Source: Periplaneta americana
Taxonomy: Eukaryota; Arthropoda; Insecta; Blattodea; Blattidae
Reading direction: 5' to 3'
Assembly: GCF_040183065.1 (NCBI RefSeq)
Contig: NC_091121.1
Coordinates: forward strand, 62,094,287-62,158,286
DNA: 64,000 bases
Shown here: in pieces, positions 21,484 to 33,700 of the stretch
Layout: each line of letters begins with the position of its first letter
Position numbering within the stretch: the stretch's first letter is position 1
Program-made: the position numbers and the translations under genes
The notes under the pieces: model-generated
Told to the model about the DNA's origin: nothing
The model's input: only the letters and a program-made list of their open reading frames with translations
Database searches by the model: none

Positions 21484-23993
21484 TCATTTAGTACAACTCT
21501 TATCATTTAGTACAACAAATCTATTATATTCAGTTGCAATCACCAGTAGCTGTTCTTTCCTCCATTTTGTTGTTGGCTGATTTTTCACAAGTCTGCTATG
21601 ATATGCAGCACTATCCATGACAATAACGCATTGCCCTAATGTTCTCAGGTCAACAACTGTGTTTGCACCCACTTCTCAACTACAGGGCTATTCATAGCAC
21701 TATGGTAGTCCTGACTTTTCTTTCAATTGCATGAAAAAATTAAATCAGCACCTGCAATAAAAATTATACCTGGGCATATAATTACGTCACATGAATTCAC
21801 AGCATTTAAATAAAGAAAATAAAACATAACATAACATAACATGACATGACATGAGATCCTCTTTGGTGAAAGGCTTTCCCACGTTTTTATTTATTCACCA
21901 ATTTTTATATTTTTGTACCCTGATTTAAAAAATTACTCTTGCCAAATTTACGTAAAATATAAATCAATATAACTTACCGAGTATAAATCCACCTTTCGTT
22001 CCGGCATCTAATCTTCCACCCTCATTTGTTGGTCTATGAATAACACCATTCATGTCACTGGAAACTTCACCTGGTTTATTTCATGAATAAGTGGGTGATC
22101 ATACTTAAAAAAACAGAGAGAGAAAAGCAATTCACATTGACACTCTAAGAGACACAAAAATTTTAAAGACGAAAACCGTTCAAGAATTTTATAACTAACC
22201 TCTAGTTATAATATGAAACTATTAATTGCAAAACATGTTGTTCCCACCTGAATTCATTACTAGTAGCCTATATTAATTGCAATTTCATATTCCACATAAG
22301 TGTTAATCTATTTGTTAGTAAAAAATTCAATCACTCAATGTCTCACAATACATTGAAATTTACCATTCATAAAAATCCAAGTCTCATCCAAGAATACTAC
22401 GGGTTTAGGGTTCTCACGCTCCACATTTCTTATATATTCTCTTAAAAACGAATAACATCACTTTCTCATACATGTGTATAAGGATCCCCTTTGCTCCATA
22501 GAAATTTCATCTCTTTCAAAATTTTTTTCACCGATGATAAGGATACTCTAAATAAATATGTTTCATAATCATCATTCATATGTTCCAGAACTTTTGCTGC
22601 TGTTAGTACTTCCCCTGTAACAGTAAATGAAAATTATGCCATATTTTTATACATAGGCCTATGACTAATATCAGAATTACATTGCATAAATCAACACAAT
22701 AATTCCTGTAACTTCCCTACCTTTATGTAACTTGTCATAAATAAATCTCGCAATTGCATCTTCCGTAAAATCATCAGCATCAGTCACTGGATGTTTACGT
22801 AGTCTATGTTTTCCTAGTGTCACGAGTGGGGTCCCCTTGTGTGAATTGATCACTTTCGTGGCTGTAGTTAAGCCAAGCTGTAATAACAAACAATAACATA
22901 ATACTTCTAAAAATTGTTATATCATAAAATTCATGCATAATACCAACATTTACAGCTATATGAATAGAAAATGATCAACATGTTAGGTTGGGTCTACGAT
23001 AGGTTTAAGTAGGCTAATATTTAGGTAATTCTCCAGAAAAGCTACACCAAAGAAGGCATAATTTTATTTTGTTTAATTGATTTCTGTGATATTTACATAG
23101 TGATGAACACGTGGTTTTAGTGCACAGCCACAAATACTTTCAGCACAAAAATCCTTTGACACTTACCTGTATATTCTAATGCATTGTTGTAGTCCCTCCC
23201 TCAAACTTGTTGCTAATTACCAATATAACATGCGAGAGGTCCAGGACGAAGAGAAATGGTTAGTTTCCCAGTAGTGCGTCCTCATCCTCTCGAGTGTTAT
23301 ATCTTAACAAGTACTTTGGGTGGGGTAGCTTTTCTGAAGAAACACCATATTTAATATTACTTAGACCAGTCATGAATAAATTATTCAGCCAGAGTCAACG
23401 TTCCTATGCTTTATAGAGTATGTTATATAGTTATTATATAAAACTGAATTATTTTTAAGCACCATAACAGGCCAACATTCATGTAATATTTGCTGCAATA
23501 TCAAGTTAATAATTACAATATGACTTGTATTTTCTTCGGCCGATGTGGCATGTAAATTGTGATCTGAACGGTTAATTTAATACCAAAAGAGAAAACTGGA
23601 AATTTACTTTCGTGCTGTTTGATTACTTGTTCGTCTAATTTGTAAATGTATTTAAGCTATCACCTACTGCAGTATTACAGTATCTTAAATGTATTTAGTT
23701 TGGCAATATGAAAATCACTGACTTGATTAAACATTAGGCCTAACCTAAAAATTTGTTTTGTTTGACCACAATCATGAAATTATTAGTGCAAACTCCTAAA
23801 ACTGAATACCACTTTGAAATGTATGCTTAAGAATACTTACTCCTAATAATTGTCCTATTCTGGTTGTAATTGCTGTCTCCGTTAGCATAATTCCTTCTTC
23901 ATTACCTTCTTTCTTCAACTCATTATACACGTGAACTACAGATTTCTGAAGCGTACTCTGAATGCCACACATTTTCTTCCTTGGAGGAGTCAC
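21484..23993 (-). pseudogene. Intron-bearing DDE transposase-like gene, decayed
   Basis: Minus-strand pieces read as exons with GT-AG edges: ~23841-23993 (MTPPRKKMCGIQSTLQKSVV...RIGQLLG|gtaagt), 22722-22877 (LGLTTATKVINSHKG, GKHRLRKHPVTDADDF, IARFIYDKLHK), ~22360-22618 (GEVLTAAKVLEHMNDDYETY, then PKPVVFLDETWIF), ~21987-22075 (VIHRPTNEGGRL, FILG) and ~21484-21751 (GADLIFS...CVIVMDSAAYHS). The first catalytic Asp lies in FLDETW and the second in VIVMDS. Joined, the order matches IS630-like DDE proteins seen in many insects (KKPVTDxDDF, VVYLDETW, GGRLxxxHAG, VIVMDNASYHS). Stops after CN and within exon 3, and frameshifts, mark it as non-functional; the third acidic residue is not seen. Exon limits apart from those with marked splice sites are approximate. 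Confidence 0.75.
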
Positions 23994-24364
23994 TGCAACA
24001 CTATTTCATTTTTTTGACATAGTAATAAAAATCTAAACACGAAAGAAATTCATTAAAATTTGAAATAATATTTCTATCCATTACCCACGTGCATTATCAC
24101 GCCCAAGTATATTATATTCATTCGTACTTATCTGACTATTCTTGAATTATAACCACAACGCAACACATAACATAACTATAATGTATTAATATTAATACTA
24201 ATATTAATTAATTATTAATAAGTTCGAATTTCACTATCTTCCAGTAACCGGCTGAGAAATCTAGTACAATTTTAATTTCATGGAACTCCAGTACCGGCAA
24301 ATATTGTCGATATTTGCCTCAGCTGCCAACATACCGGTTACAAAATCACTACCATTTATAGTAT

Positions 24365-24486
24365 TTGTCAGTATCGAAATTCGAAACGAAGTTGGCAAAA
24401 GAAAATTCAACCTTCAAACTAGAAAATCACCATAATCCACTAGCATTTGTAGTAATGGGGGAAAAATGGTTAGGTTTCACCCTTAG
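24365..24486. repeat. Repeat R, copy 1 (inverted copy at 37446-37560)
   Basis: Its reverse complement contains taagggtgaaacctaaccat, tagtggattatggtgatttt and cttttgccaacttcgtttcg. These match 37449-37552 in forward orientation at about 85% identity. Confidence 0.8.
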
Positions 24487-24509
24487 GGTATCAAGTTACC
24501 TGGTCTTCC

Positions 24510-24626
24510 CTATCCACTAGGATCGCTAATATCGCTTCAATACACACAATGCGAAATAGTACCGTCAGTCTATTGTTTCTAGCACCCTCAAAACTCAAGC
24601 TTCGTGACTGTATATAGTAGACCGTG
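24510..24626. repeat. MITE family M, right half
   Basis: ccactaggatcgctaatatc then tctattgtttctagcaccct and a terminus gactgtatatagtagaccgt g. It matches the right 110 bp of the complete MITE at 37263-37445. The left half is missing or lies 7 kb away (17536). Confidence 0.8.
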
Positions 24627-24670
24627 ATTATACTACTGTTTTCTTGAGTCAAATAATTGAATGTTGAGGT

Positions 24671-24696
24671 TTTTTTTTTTTTTTTTTTTTTTTTTG
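24671..24696. repeat. Poly-T run
   Basis: An uninterrupted run of about 26 T, likely the tail of a retroelement on the minus strand. No matching body was identified. Confidence 0.9.
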
Positions 24697-25480
24697 TGGA
24701 GATGCAGTTGATTGTATACCGTATGCGAGACATAACAAAAGCCTACCCTAGATCATATATGTGATCTGGGCCTAAACCCTAGATCATAGCCTAAACAAAC
24801 CAAGCTTAACCTGTCACAAATTCGTATACGCAAAGTATATAGGCGGAGTACAAAGGGAACTGCCTCAGCGCTAGTTTAGCACAATATATATATATATATT
24901 TTTTTTTTACATTTGATCACATGTTATATTGTGATCAGGAATATTGAATATGAATTTTGCGACTGCTGTTGTTTTATAGCGTGTCCGAAAATTGAGTTGG
25001 CAACGCTGTTTAGCAATCTTATTCGTTCGGTTCGTAGTCACAGCACAGTAGTCTATTTATTTGTCTATGGTCACAGCGTCCTGACCCTGATTTTTCTTTT
25101 CTAAAGCTGGGACCAGGAAGCTGGCTGGGACACGACAGCTAATCTGCCATGCTGCTTAGAACTGCAAAGTTATGTTGCCAAAATGGGCGACCATGATGCG
25201 AGCTTCCAACTGACGTTAAAACATTGACAGGAAAGAATAAAACCAATGCAAAACAAAATCGACAGAGAAGCAAACACAAAACGTATTAATAGACGACATT
25301 GCGTGCACAACCAATGGCACTACCACGAAATCTACTGAGCATTCACCATATGGGAACTGTAACATTGGCAACTCAGCCACTATTACGTATCATAGCAACA
25401 GGCCTCCCACGATGTCATATTCGTTTTTCCGATCGTAGCGCTAATGTCATATCCTATCTTTTATTTTTATATATATATAT
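24697..25480. other. Intergenic stretch; nothing recognised
   Basis: Contains short TA runs at ~24888-24900 and 25468-25487. ORFs at 24913 and 25299 are not conserved as far as can be told. Confidence 0.35.
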
Positions 25481-25485
25481 ATATA

Positions 25486-25705
25486 TCTCGCTAAAAGCCG
25501 GAAGGTCGCGGGTTCGATCCCGATCGGGTCATGGATTCTTCCATTGTTCTAATCCTTCTGGCTGCACTACGGCACTGGGGTTTACTCAGCTTCTAACAGC
25601 AATGAGTACCAGAGGCATTTCCTTGGGGGTAAAGGCGGAAGGCACGTAGGATTGACACTCCTACTGCCATTAACTTGCCAATTGTAAAGGAGGGAGCTTA
25701 ACCTT
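25486..25705 (+). repeat. tRNA-derived SINE, family D
   Basis: ctcgctaaaagccggaaggt, then the strong B box gggttcgatcccgatcgggt, then a body cactacggcactggggttta ... tgccattaacttgccaattg. The A-box half is replaced by a TA microsatellite. No close second copy was seen in the window. Confidence 0.65.
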
Positions 25706-28700
25706 AAGCTTGGAGCTATGCTGTCTAAGCTACAGACTCATTTGTTTCGCTGTTACCTTCCATATGCAGCTGACTCTCTCTAGTTCAAGTTGTAATATAA
25801 TTTGCTGCTTCATCTGTTGCCAATAACTCATGATGAATAAGAAACAAAACCATAAGTGGAAAACAACCAAAGTCCTGCATTAACAATGTTCTAACAAAGT
25901 ACTTAAATCAGAAGAGTAAAAACAGCTGAAGTTCTATATTTAATTGCTGTATTCTTAGAAATTATGGAATACAGGGGGGGGGGGGGGGACATATAGTTGG
26001 AAAAGAATTAACTGATAACACTGTTCCAACATGCAAACTCTGAAAATAGCAAGAACCCTAATCTGGAAATCCAGCATAACAGTCTGCAGTGGGCAGGATT
26101 TCTAGCAAACAAGCCTACATTCAGTAGCATCAGCATTTCCTGCACAGCTAACAAGAAAGACAGGCTACGGCACGCCGTCACATTCTTAGTCATAACATGG
26201 CCAACAATGAACAAGTTTATATGTAAATGCACGTTTAACATGAGTTTAATATAGAAATTCCTTTGTTTTTTTACAACTCTGAACATGTATTTATATTAGG
26301 CGATTGTTAAGATGGCCATGACTAGATCATGATAATCACGTGACTCCGATTTGTGCCAAAGCCTCTTTTTTTCATCAGCCATTATTACCTGCACGTGATC
26401 TAACAAACACATACTGTGGAAACTGGGCTTTAGTTTTATGTTATTTGTATATGCTCAAGATTAGAAATAGATCCCTGTTTATTTGGTGTTCTGTGATAGA
26501 GCCAAATATGTCTTTTATAGAGTACTCTAGATCCAATCCATTGAAAGTTGTTCATAATATTCTCCATCATCCTCAAAAGTTTGTAACAAGTCATCACTAT
26601 CATAGACTAAGGAGGCCCAGATTGTGGAAATTAAAGCTCCCGTCTATACAGTCGGCATTAATGGCAGTAGGGATGCCAGTCCTAAGTGCCCCCAAGTTTT
26701 GTCACAAACATTGCCAAAATTTAACACTTCTTGTGCATAACAAAAAAGAAAAGGATAGTCGTAGTGTCTCTAACATGGCATGCTGTAACTGGAAATAGGT
26801 ATTTTTATCAGCTATTATCCTAAGCAAAATTTACACTGTTAATTAAATCACAATGTAAAATGCATTTCAGAATTTCGTTGTACTCTATCAATTTTAAACT
26901 TGTATGACAATATGCTGAATTACAGCACGTTAAAAAGGTTAATTATTTGTTTCTCCTTTAAGAATTGTATGTTGGACCACTACTGCCTTCATACCCACAA
27001 TCCATATACCTGTATGTGCTAGATAAATTGCTTTGACGACATTGTACTGCCTGTATTGAGGCTGATAGAAGACAGTTTGAACAATTTCTGTAATGAGTAT
27101 CAGTGTTTTAATTGTGATATTCAAGTGAATACGGTATGTAAAATATGCATTAATTAATGTTTATAATGAAATAACAAACATTTTGGGTTTTTATTCTGGA
27201 ATGTTAGACTAATCAGCACACATACGAAACATTTTCGGACATGAGTTTCTACATGAAAGTTGTTCACAGTGATTTCGTCTATCATCCCTAATATTTGTAA
27301 CGAAGTCACAGAATCACCGCTGTATGTTAGTGGTGTACCTACTTGCAGCACTCTTCTGAGAATACACCACTGCTGCACTAAAGATTTTCTTAGTCCTGGG
27401 ATATTTTCCAATAATGGTCATGTTTAGATCACTTGCACACAAGGTAAAGAAAACCTTTGTGATTTGAAATGTACTGAAATTCAATTTTGTTGAGAATGAT
27501 GTTAAGATCATTATTGAAGCAAACATTTTTTAGATTTTGCACCATATCATAGATATAGAAGCATCCCACCTATCAGTAAGTTTCCTTTTCCTTGCCTTTC
27601 TGATGCTGGAGTCGATATCTGGATCCAAAATACTGCACATTAAATTTATACATCTGTGACATGGTATAAAAACCCGAAAATTTTGTATGATGAACATCAT
27701 GAGTCTTAAATCATACTTAGACAGCTAATATTCCCAGGTTTTCAAAAGTATTCTTTTGCATGTTTTGTGTATTTCATGTTGCTCCAAGATTATATTTGGT
27801 AAGTAAATGCATTTTTTATAAGTGAAATTGATTTTTTTATGTAAATGGCAGAGCCCTTAACTTGCAGTTACTTGCCTTGCCTTGACTCTACAAGTGTGCT
27901 CACATGTTCTGTGTGTTGCTGTTAAAAACTGTTGAGTTGTAAGGACAATCCTTATCTTGATTGTCCTGATGATGGTAAAAACTATCCCTTTGGAATCATT
28001 GAGTCGAAGGTTACACAGAGACTATGTAGGTGTAAACACAAGAGAAGTGACTTAATGAAGAATCACAGTCTACTATTATGGTTCTGCACATATTGCAATG
28101 TACATTTTCAAGACTGAGATAAGAACTGAACGTCAAAAAAGCAAAAAGAAAGCAAAATACATAAGGAAATAAAATATGACATGATTCTTTGTAACACAAT
28201 ATAAAATACTTGAAACAATATAAAAATGTTATAGCAAGAGAAATAAAAAGAAAGACAAAAGGACTCATTTAAAATGGGAGAAAAAAAAAGAGCAAAAAGA
28301 AGATCCAATGTAATACATATTCTTAAATAAATTCCCATCTAGAAACATCAAATTATGACTAATGAAATATGTAGCACTATATAAAACAGAAGAGGAACAT
28401 TGAAAATATGACATTCTAAGAGAGAAGCTGTGATAATCACAATTGAAAGCAGTGAAATGCAACCATCTGCCAGATGACTCAATAATATTACAAATCACGG
28501 AGGATATGAAGATGGCATGACATAGGCTATAATGATCTCGTTACAAGAAAAGAAAAAGAAAATTGTTCAAATCTGGAATGTCAAAAGCCAAATCTAACAG
28601 AAAATTGTGGTCCTCAGATTCAACAGGTTTGGACGTGCAAACATTTTTTTACACATTGTCACTGCGCCTCCAAAATCTGCTATATGTTTTTAAAAAGATT

Positions 28701-29126
28701 TTGCATGAGGAAAAAGGATTGTAATTAATTCCCTTTCGGTGTAATTTCATCATTTTTCTTGTAATGACTGAAATTATAGCGGAAGTAGCTTTCAAAATCA
28801 AGGGAATTAAAAGTGACGATGTTTTTTTTCTTTCCCCTGCAATAGTAATATGCGTTACAAGAGTGGTATGTATGTGAAACGTAGTTGAGCTTTTTTAATT
28901 TCCGAGAACATGAAAACAAACAAACCGCTTGTGTATCGTACATTATTTTGTGCGAAGATCGTTTATTACATACCTGAAAGAGGAATTTCTAATTAGTTGC
29001 AATGAAATCTCCATCTTGGTTTCTGTTCAATGATGGCAACTTTGGAAAACAAATATATCTATCTTCAACATTGTTCCTATAAAATGTTTTCTGTGTTTAC
29101 TATACTGCAGCAGGCTGTGATATAGG
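25706..29126. other. Long stretch without recognised genes
   Basis: Contains a poly-G run (25976-25989). The longest frame is 26340-26798 on plus, 152 codons, which shows no recognisable motif, no start context of note and an AT-rich codon bias. It may be chance or a decayed element. Stretches around 27154-28500 hold only low-complexity frames rich in Phe/Ser. Confidence 0.35.
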
Positions 29127-29405
29127 TAAAGGTATCCCCGTAACATGCCATGAAGGCACTTGGGGGGGGCATGGAGGTAGAGCCCCATGCTTTCCATGAC
29201 CTCAGCACTAGAATGAGGTGGTGTGGTCAGCACCACGCTCTAACCGCCTTTTACCCCCGGGAAAGACCCGGTACTCAATTTTATAGAAGGCTGAGTGAAC
29301 CTCGGGGCCATTCTGAAAGTTTGGCAACGAGAAAAAATCCTGTCACCACCTGGAATCGAACCCCAGACCTTCCAGTCCGTAGCCAGCTGCTCTACCAACT
29401 GTGAT
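29127..29405 (-). repeat. tRNA-derived SINE, family C, copy 1
   Basis: On minus: gttggtagagcagctggcta, gggttcgattccaggtggtg (B box), ttgccaaactttcagaatgg, cattctagtgctgaggtcat, ending cggggatacctttacc. A second copy is at 56431-56724. Confidence 0.85.
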
Positions 29406-30374
29406 ATACGTCTGTCTTTTTTTTCCCCCAGTCTATGATGAGTCTGGAATCTTGTTGATTTTTTCACGGCTTCCTTAATGTTACTGGCATTACAAATGCA
29501 GTAACTTTTGTGGTGTTGTAGAGTTTACTTAATTTTTGCAAATATTTAAAAACAATAATTAACAGTGCAATTTAGGTGAAATTGCAGTGGTAAGTTTCCA
29601 ATTTATAATTATTACTATATTGAACGTCTTTAAAAATAATATGTTAAAAGCCTAAAGCAGTAAAATGAATATGACGCTTAAGTGGTAAGAATAGGGAAAT
29701 TGTTATGTGTGTTACGTTGGGAATACTGAATGTGGTATTTCACACTTACCGTGTATTGGTTTTGTGCGGAAAGCAAGCAAATACGCACGATCTCGCACAA
29801 AATCTTTTTAAAACACATAGCGAATTTTGGAGGCATACCTATGATATACAGTTACATATTCCTGCTAGAAACAGTCCACGTCACAAATATAATGAAGATT
29901 AATCAGTCTTTCTCTCTCTCTCTCTCTCTCACACAGAATCCATCTTCCATGGATTTTGATGCCACAGTGGACCAAAATGTACCATTGAGCATAACTTAAA
30001 TTTTATTTATAAATTCTTTGCAACCATACTTTGTATAAAGGAAACGAGACAGTGTATAGAGGGATATTTTACAAGGTTTTAAATAGCTTATAGTTTCTTT
30101 CTTCAATTCAGTTTTTTTTATATCTTGACAGTGGTCATGAAAAATACACAGAAATGATTACTGTCGAGTCTACTATGTCTGAAATGTGTATTGCAAAGTT
30201 CAACAAGACATTAAAACAACAAACAGGATCTACAACAATATTAGTGTACATGAAATGGAATCCCTTTTAACTTTACCAGACCACTTGCACACAAAAACAA
30301 AAAAAAAAAAAAAAAAATAAAAAAAAATAGAACACTGCATCTCCTCACTTTAGGACGCACGGTGTAGTGACTGC
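29406..30374. other. Region downstream of STT3B; no gene recognised
   Basis: Contains a TC run (29913-29930) and a poly-A-rich run (30300-30328). The frames at 29705-29999 are not recognisable. Confidence 0.35.
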
Positions 30375-30380
30375 TTTATT
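30375..30380 (-). terminator. Candidate poly(A) signal for STT3B
   Basis: AATAAA on the minus strand, about 250 bp past the stop codon and the clearest hexamer near it. It implies a 3' UTR of roughly 0.27 kb. Other hexamers further downstream cannot be excluded; no transcript evidence is available here. Confidence 0.5.
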
Positions 30381-30630
30381 CTACACAAGTAAGACATTGA
30401 GAAGTCAACTAGAGGAGCCTGTTTTTTTACAAAATACATTAAGTTCTAAAAAATAAAGATTGCTGTTCACTTCCCCCAGAGAGTTGGGATGCAGAAACAT
30501 ATTTAAATGCAACACATGTTACGTTCCCCTCTGTCTACTGAGCAGTGCTAGAGGCCTGTCACACACATCACAGTGACATCTCATCATGTTGCTAGGCACA
30601 CTGTGAAGGCAGCCATCAAGTGTCTTCTTA

Positions 30631-30714
30631 CTAGGATGTCTGACTGGAGCTCAGCTTCTTACCTTTCACAACAGTAGGTTTGTTCTTGATTGTTCCCTTC
30701 TTACGTTTATTGGT
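30631..30714 (-). CDS. STT3B: STT3B last coding exon with stop
   Basis: An 84-bp segment after ctgcag. It encodes [20 protein letters not shown] then LSSSQTS and a TAG stop at 30631-30633. It matches the KKTTKRKRGYIKNKLVFKKGKK tail of vertebrate STT3B. It follows directly in phase 0. Confidence 0.93.
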   Translation of the reverse strand, partial: TNKRKKGTIKNKPTVVKGKKLSSSQTS

Positions 30715-33700
30715 CTGCAACAAATTATGTTGATGTTAACTTGGAATCAACTTTCTTTCAGCTCTAGATAAAAACAGACAGTCATGTAAGTACCATACCT
30801 TCTTTGATACGAAGATCTTGCTACGCTTTATTTTACGTTCTGAAACTGGTATTCGTGGACGGTTGAATTCATCTGGCTTCTTGACTCTGCATTATAAGAC
30901 AGGATAAGAGAGTTCTAATTAAGATTTGAAGTTACAGTTAATAAGCAAATGATGTATATTCCACACGTATCTTAAAATTGAAAAAATGTTATGTAGCCTA
31001 ACAATAATCTAGAAGTACACATGATTAAAATAATAGTTCACTTCCAAAATGAACTTAATATTTCATCAGTAGTCTGAAAAAGAGATCCCTTCTTATGGAC
31101 TGTTCAACAATCAATATCAGTTTTTTGTATGTAGCTGCTATCACTATATCAGAATAATAAAACAGATGATTAAATTCTTGTCTGTTAAATATATGTAATT
31201 TCATTTTATTCTAATTTTATGATACACTATTAGCCAAATAGCAAAAGTGTCTGCTTTCAATGCTGGTAACCTGGTTCGAATCAAGGTGGTCCAATTGGAA
31301 TTTGTAGTGAACAAGGACAATGCCTGGCAGTAGGTTTTCACAGCATACTCTCATTTACCCTACTCACATTCCACCATTATACCATTAATAATCATCGTGT
31401 GATTCTATGTACATTGCTTCCCATGGTACACTAAGGGTAATGCTACAATGGCCAAGGAGGTCACTTGGGTGAACAACACGAAGTCTAGTATCTGTCATTA
31501 GATAAAAATAAATTAATAAATTATAATTGAAAATTAATATAAATTTGAACAAAAGGCGAATGGGAAGCTGAGAATTTGTATACTACATAGGTTGGATAAA
31601 AAGTAATGGCAACACTACTGTCACATGACGATGGTGCGTTCGAGAGCTGCCAGCTGTGTGGACATGAACAAGGACTGTTAGATGAGTTAGTGCAGCCAGC
31701 GGCGACAGTACTCCATCAATCTACTGCAGTGTGTAGAACGTTCACTTTCATAGGGATAGTGCGAGCGCCCTAAGACCACGTTTACAAAACTAGAGCAACG
31801 TTCCTGGATCAAAATTGAAATGGCACGAGGTCATAGTGCACAAGAATGTTTTCAGGGACTGTGTGAAGCATGTGGCGATGCAGCGTTGCCATATCGCACA
31901 GTTGCACGATGGGTTAAAGCGTTCCGGGAAGGCCTTGTTGCACTGGTACCAAAGGGAAGGTGACTACTTTCTTAGACGAATCGTCGCTATGGACGAAACC
32001 TGGACTCGCTCGTATGAACCAAACTTGAAACGCCAATCAAATGAATGGAAGCATCCCAGTTCTCCTCGTCCAAAGAAAGTGCGCCCTACACAAAGTGCTG
32101 TGAAGGAGATGTTCATTGTGACGTATGACATTGATGGGGTAATACTGCACCACACTGTACCTCCAAGGCAGACGGAAAATGCGGACTACTGGAACATCCA
32201 CTGTACTCACCCGATATGATCCATGCGATTACGATCTTTTCACCAAAGTGAAAGAACCACTGCGAGGGATCCAGTACAATACCAGAGGTGAACTTATCTG
32301 TGCTTTAGGGCAGTCAATACGGAACATCAACAAAGAAGGACGCGCTGATGGTGTACGACGCCTTCCAAACATTTGGCAAAAGGTAATAAATAAGGGGGGG
32401 CGACTATATAGAAGGTACGTAAATGTTGTACCCCTGTGAATAAAGCCATGTCAGAAATATCGAACTGTTGCCATTACTTTTTATCCAACCTATGTATTAC
32501 AAAAGCCCATGTGATCTGGAAAGGTGGACTTTGGAGTTAGCAAAATGACAATTTACTGAAGTACCAGAAAATGTACTTCATATAACATAAACAATGTAAT
32601 TACATGTTCATTGAACTCACTTATATATCCGAACGAGCCAGTGTTCTGTGGTATAGGCCTCCTCCAGATATGTTAACTCAAAATTCTTATTTCCAATAAT
32701 AACATTACGTGTCCGATCAAAACCTGCTGGACTCCTGTAATCAAGCTGCAATCAAAAGTAAATTAAGTAACCCAATAAAAAAATACAACGAGACATATGC
32801 TTTGTAATATTATACTAACCTTGAATTCACCAAACTTGTAATAACTCAGTTTGTACATTAGACTGTTCAAGAGAGTAGGCGTTCCCTCGGCATCCACTCG
32901 AAATTCACCTCTGTCTGTGAAATAGTCACTTTCCTATAAAAGTAAAAGTACAACAATTTGAGACAATTTAATAAAAATTAAATTTACATGTAAATATGCA
33001 TGTCAACTCCATGTCGATTTCATAAAATGTCTCCACTCTGTTCTACCCATCCATGGCCAGGTCTTTCCATATCACATAATTTGAAGTGATATTTATTTTA
33101 TAAAGCTGTCCACCCAGCAATATGATGAATTTGGGGAGTTATGCTACGTAGTCAAATCCGGTTTGTGAACCAGATGTAGCAGCTGGGGGAATTCTAATGC
33201 TGAACATACATTACCCCTGTACTGGTTGGATGATCATTCACTTCTGCTGAGGCATGTGGACGTAAGGCCAGCAGTTGGCTGACTGGTCTTGGTCCTTCAT
33301 GGGCATCTTAAGGAGAATGTCATGCAATGTAACTTTTTATCATAATAAAACTTCATTAAACATTAACACAAAAAACTTAATTCAGAAATCCGACAATTAC
33401 AAAACAAGCTTTTGTCTTGTTCTCTGGAGAAATTGCTCTTTGCCAATTAGACACAATCAACACATTTAACTTTAAATGAATATGTAACATAAACCATCTT
33501 TCACTGTCTATTAAATGCAGGAAGATGATATGCTTGCCAATGCTCAAGAGTTGAATTTACTCCATTTTCTTGTGAGTGTCCCAGAAGTACGTTGTAAGTT
33601 GAGTTGATATTATCAGCTTCTCTCTTCTTAATTGCTGTGCACCTCGTTAGATGGTTTTTATTCATTACAGAGTTTGGATCCTTACAAAGAGTACACTGCG

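Noticed and set aside
26340..26798. 152-codon plus-strand frame
   Set aside because: No motif, no homologous words known to me and no exon-like context. Left as unrecognised.
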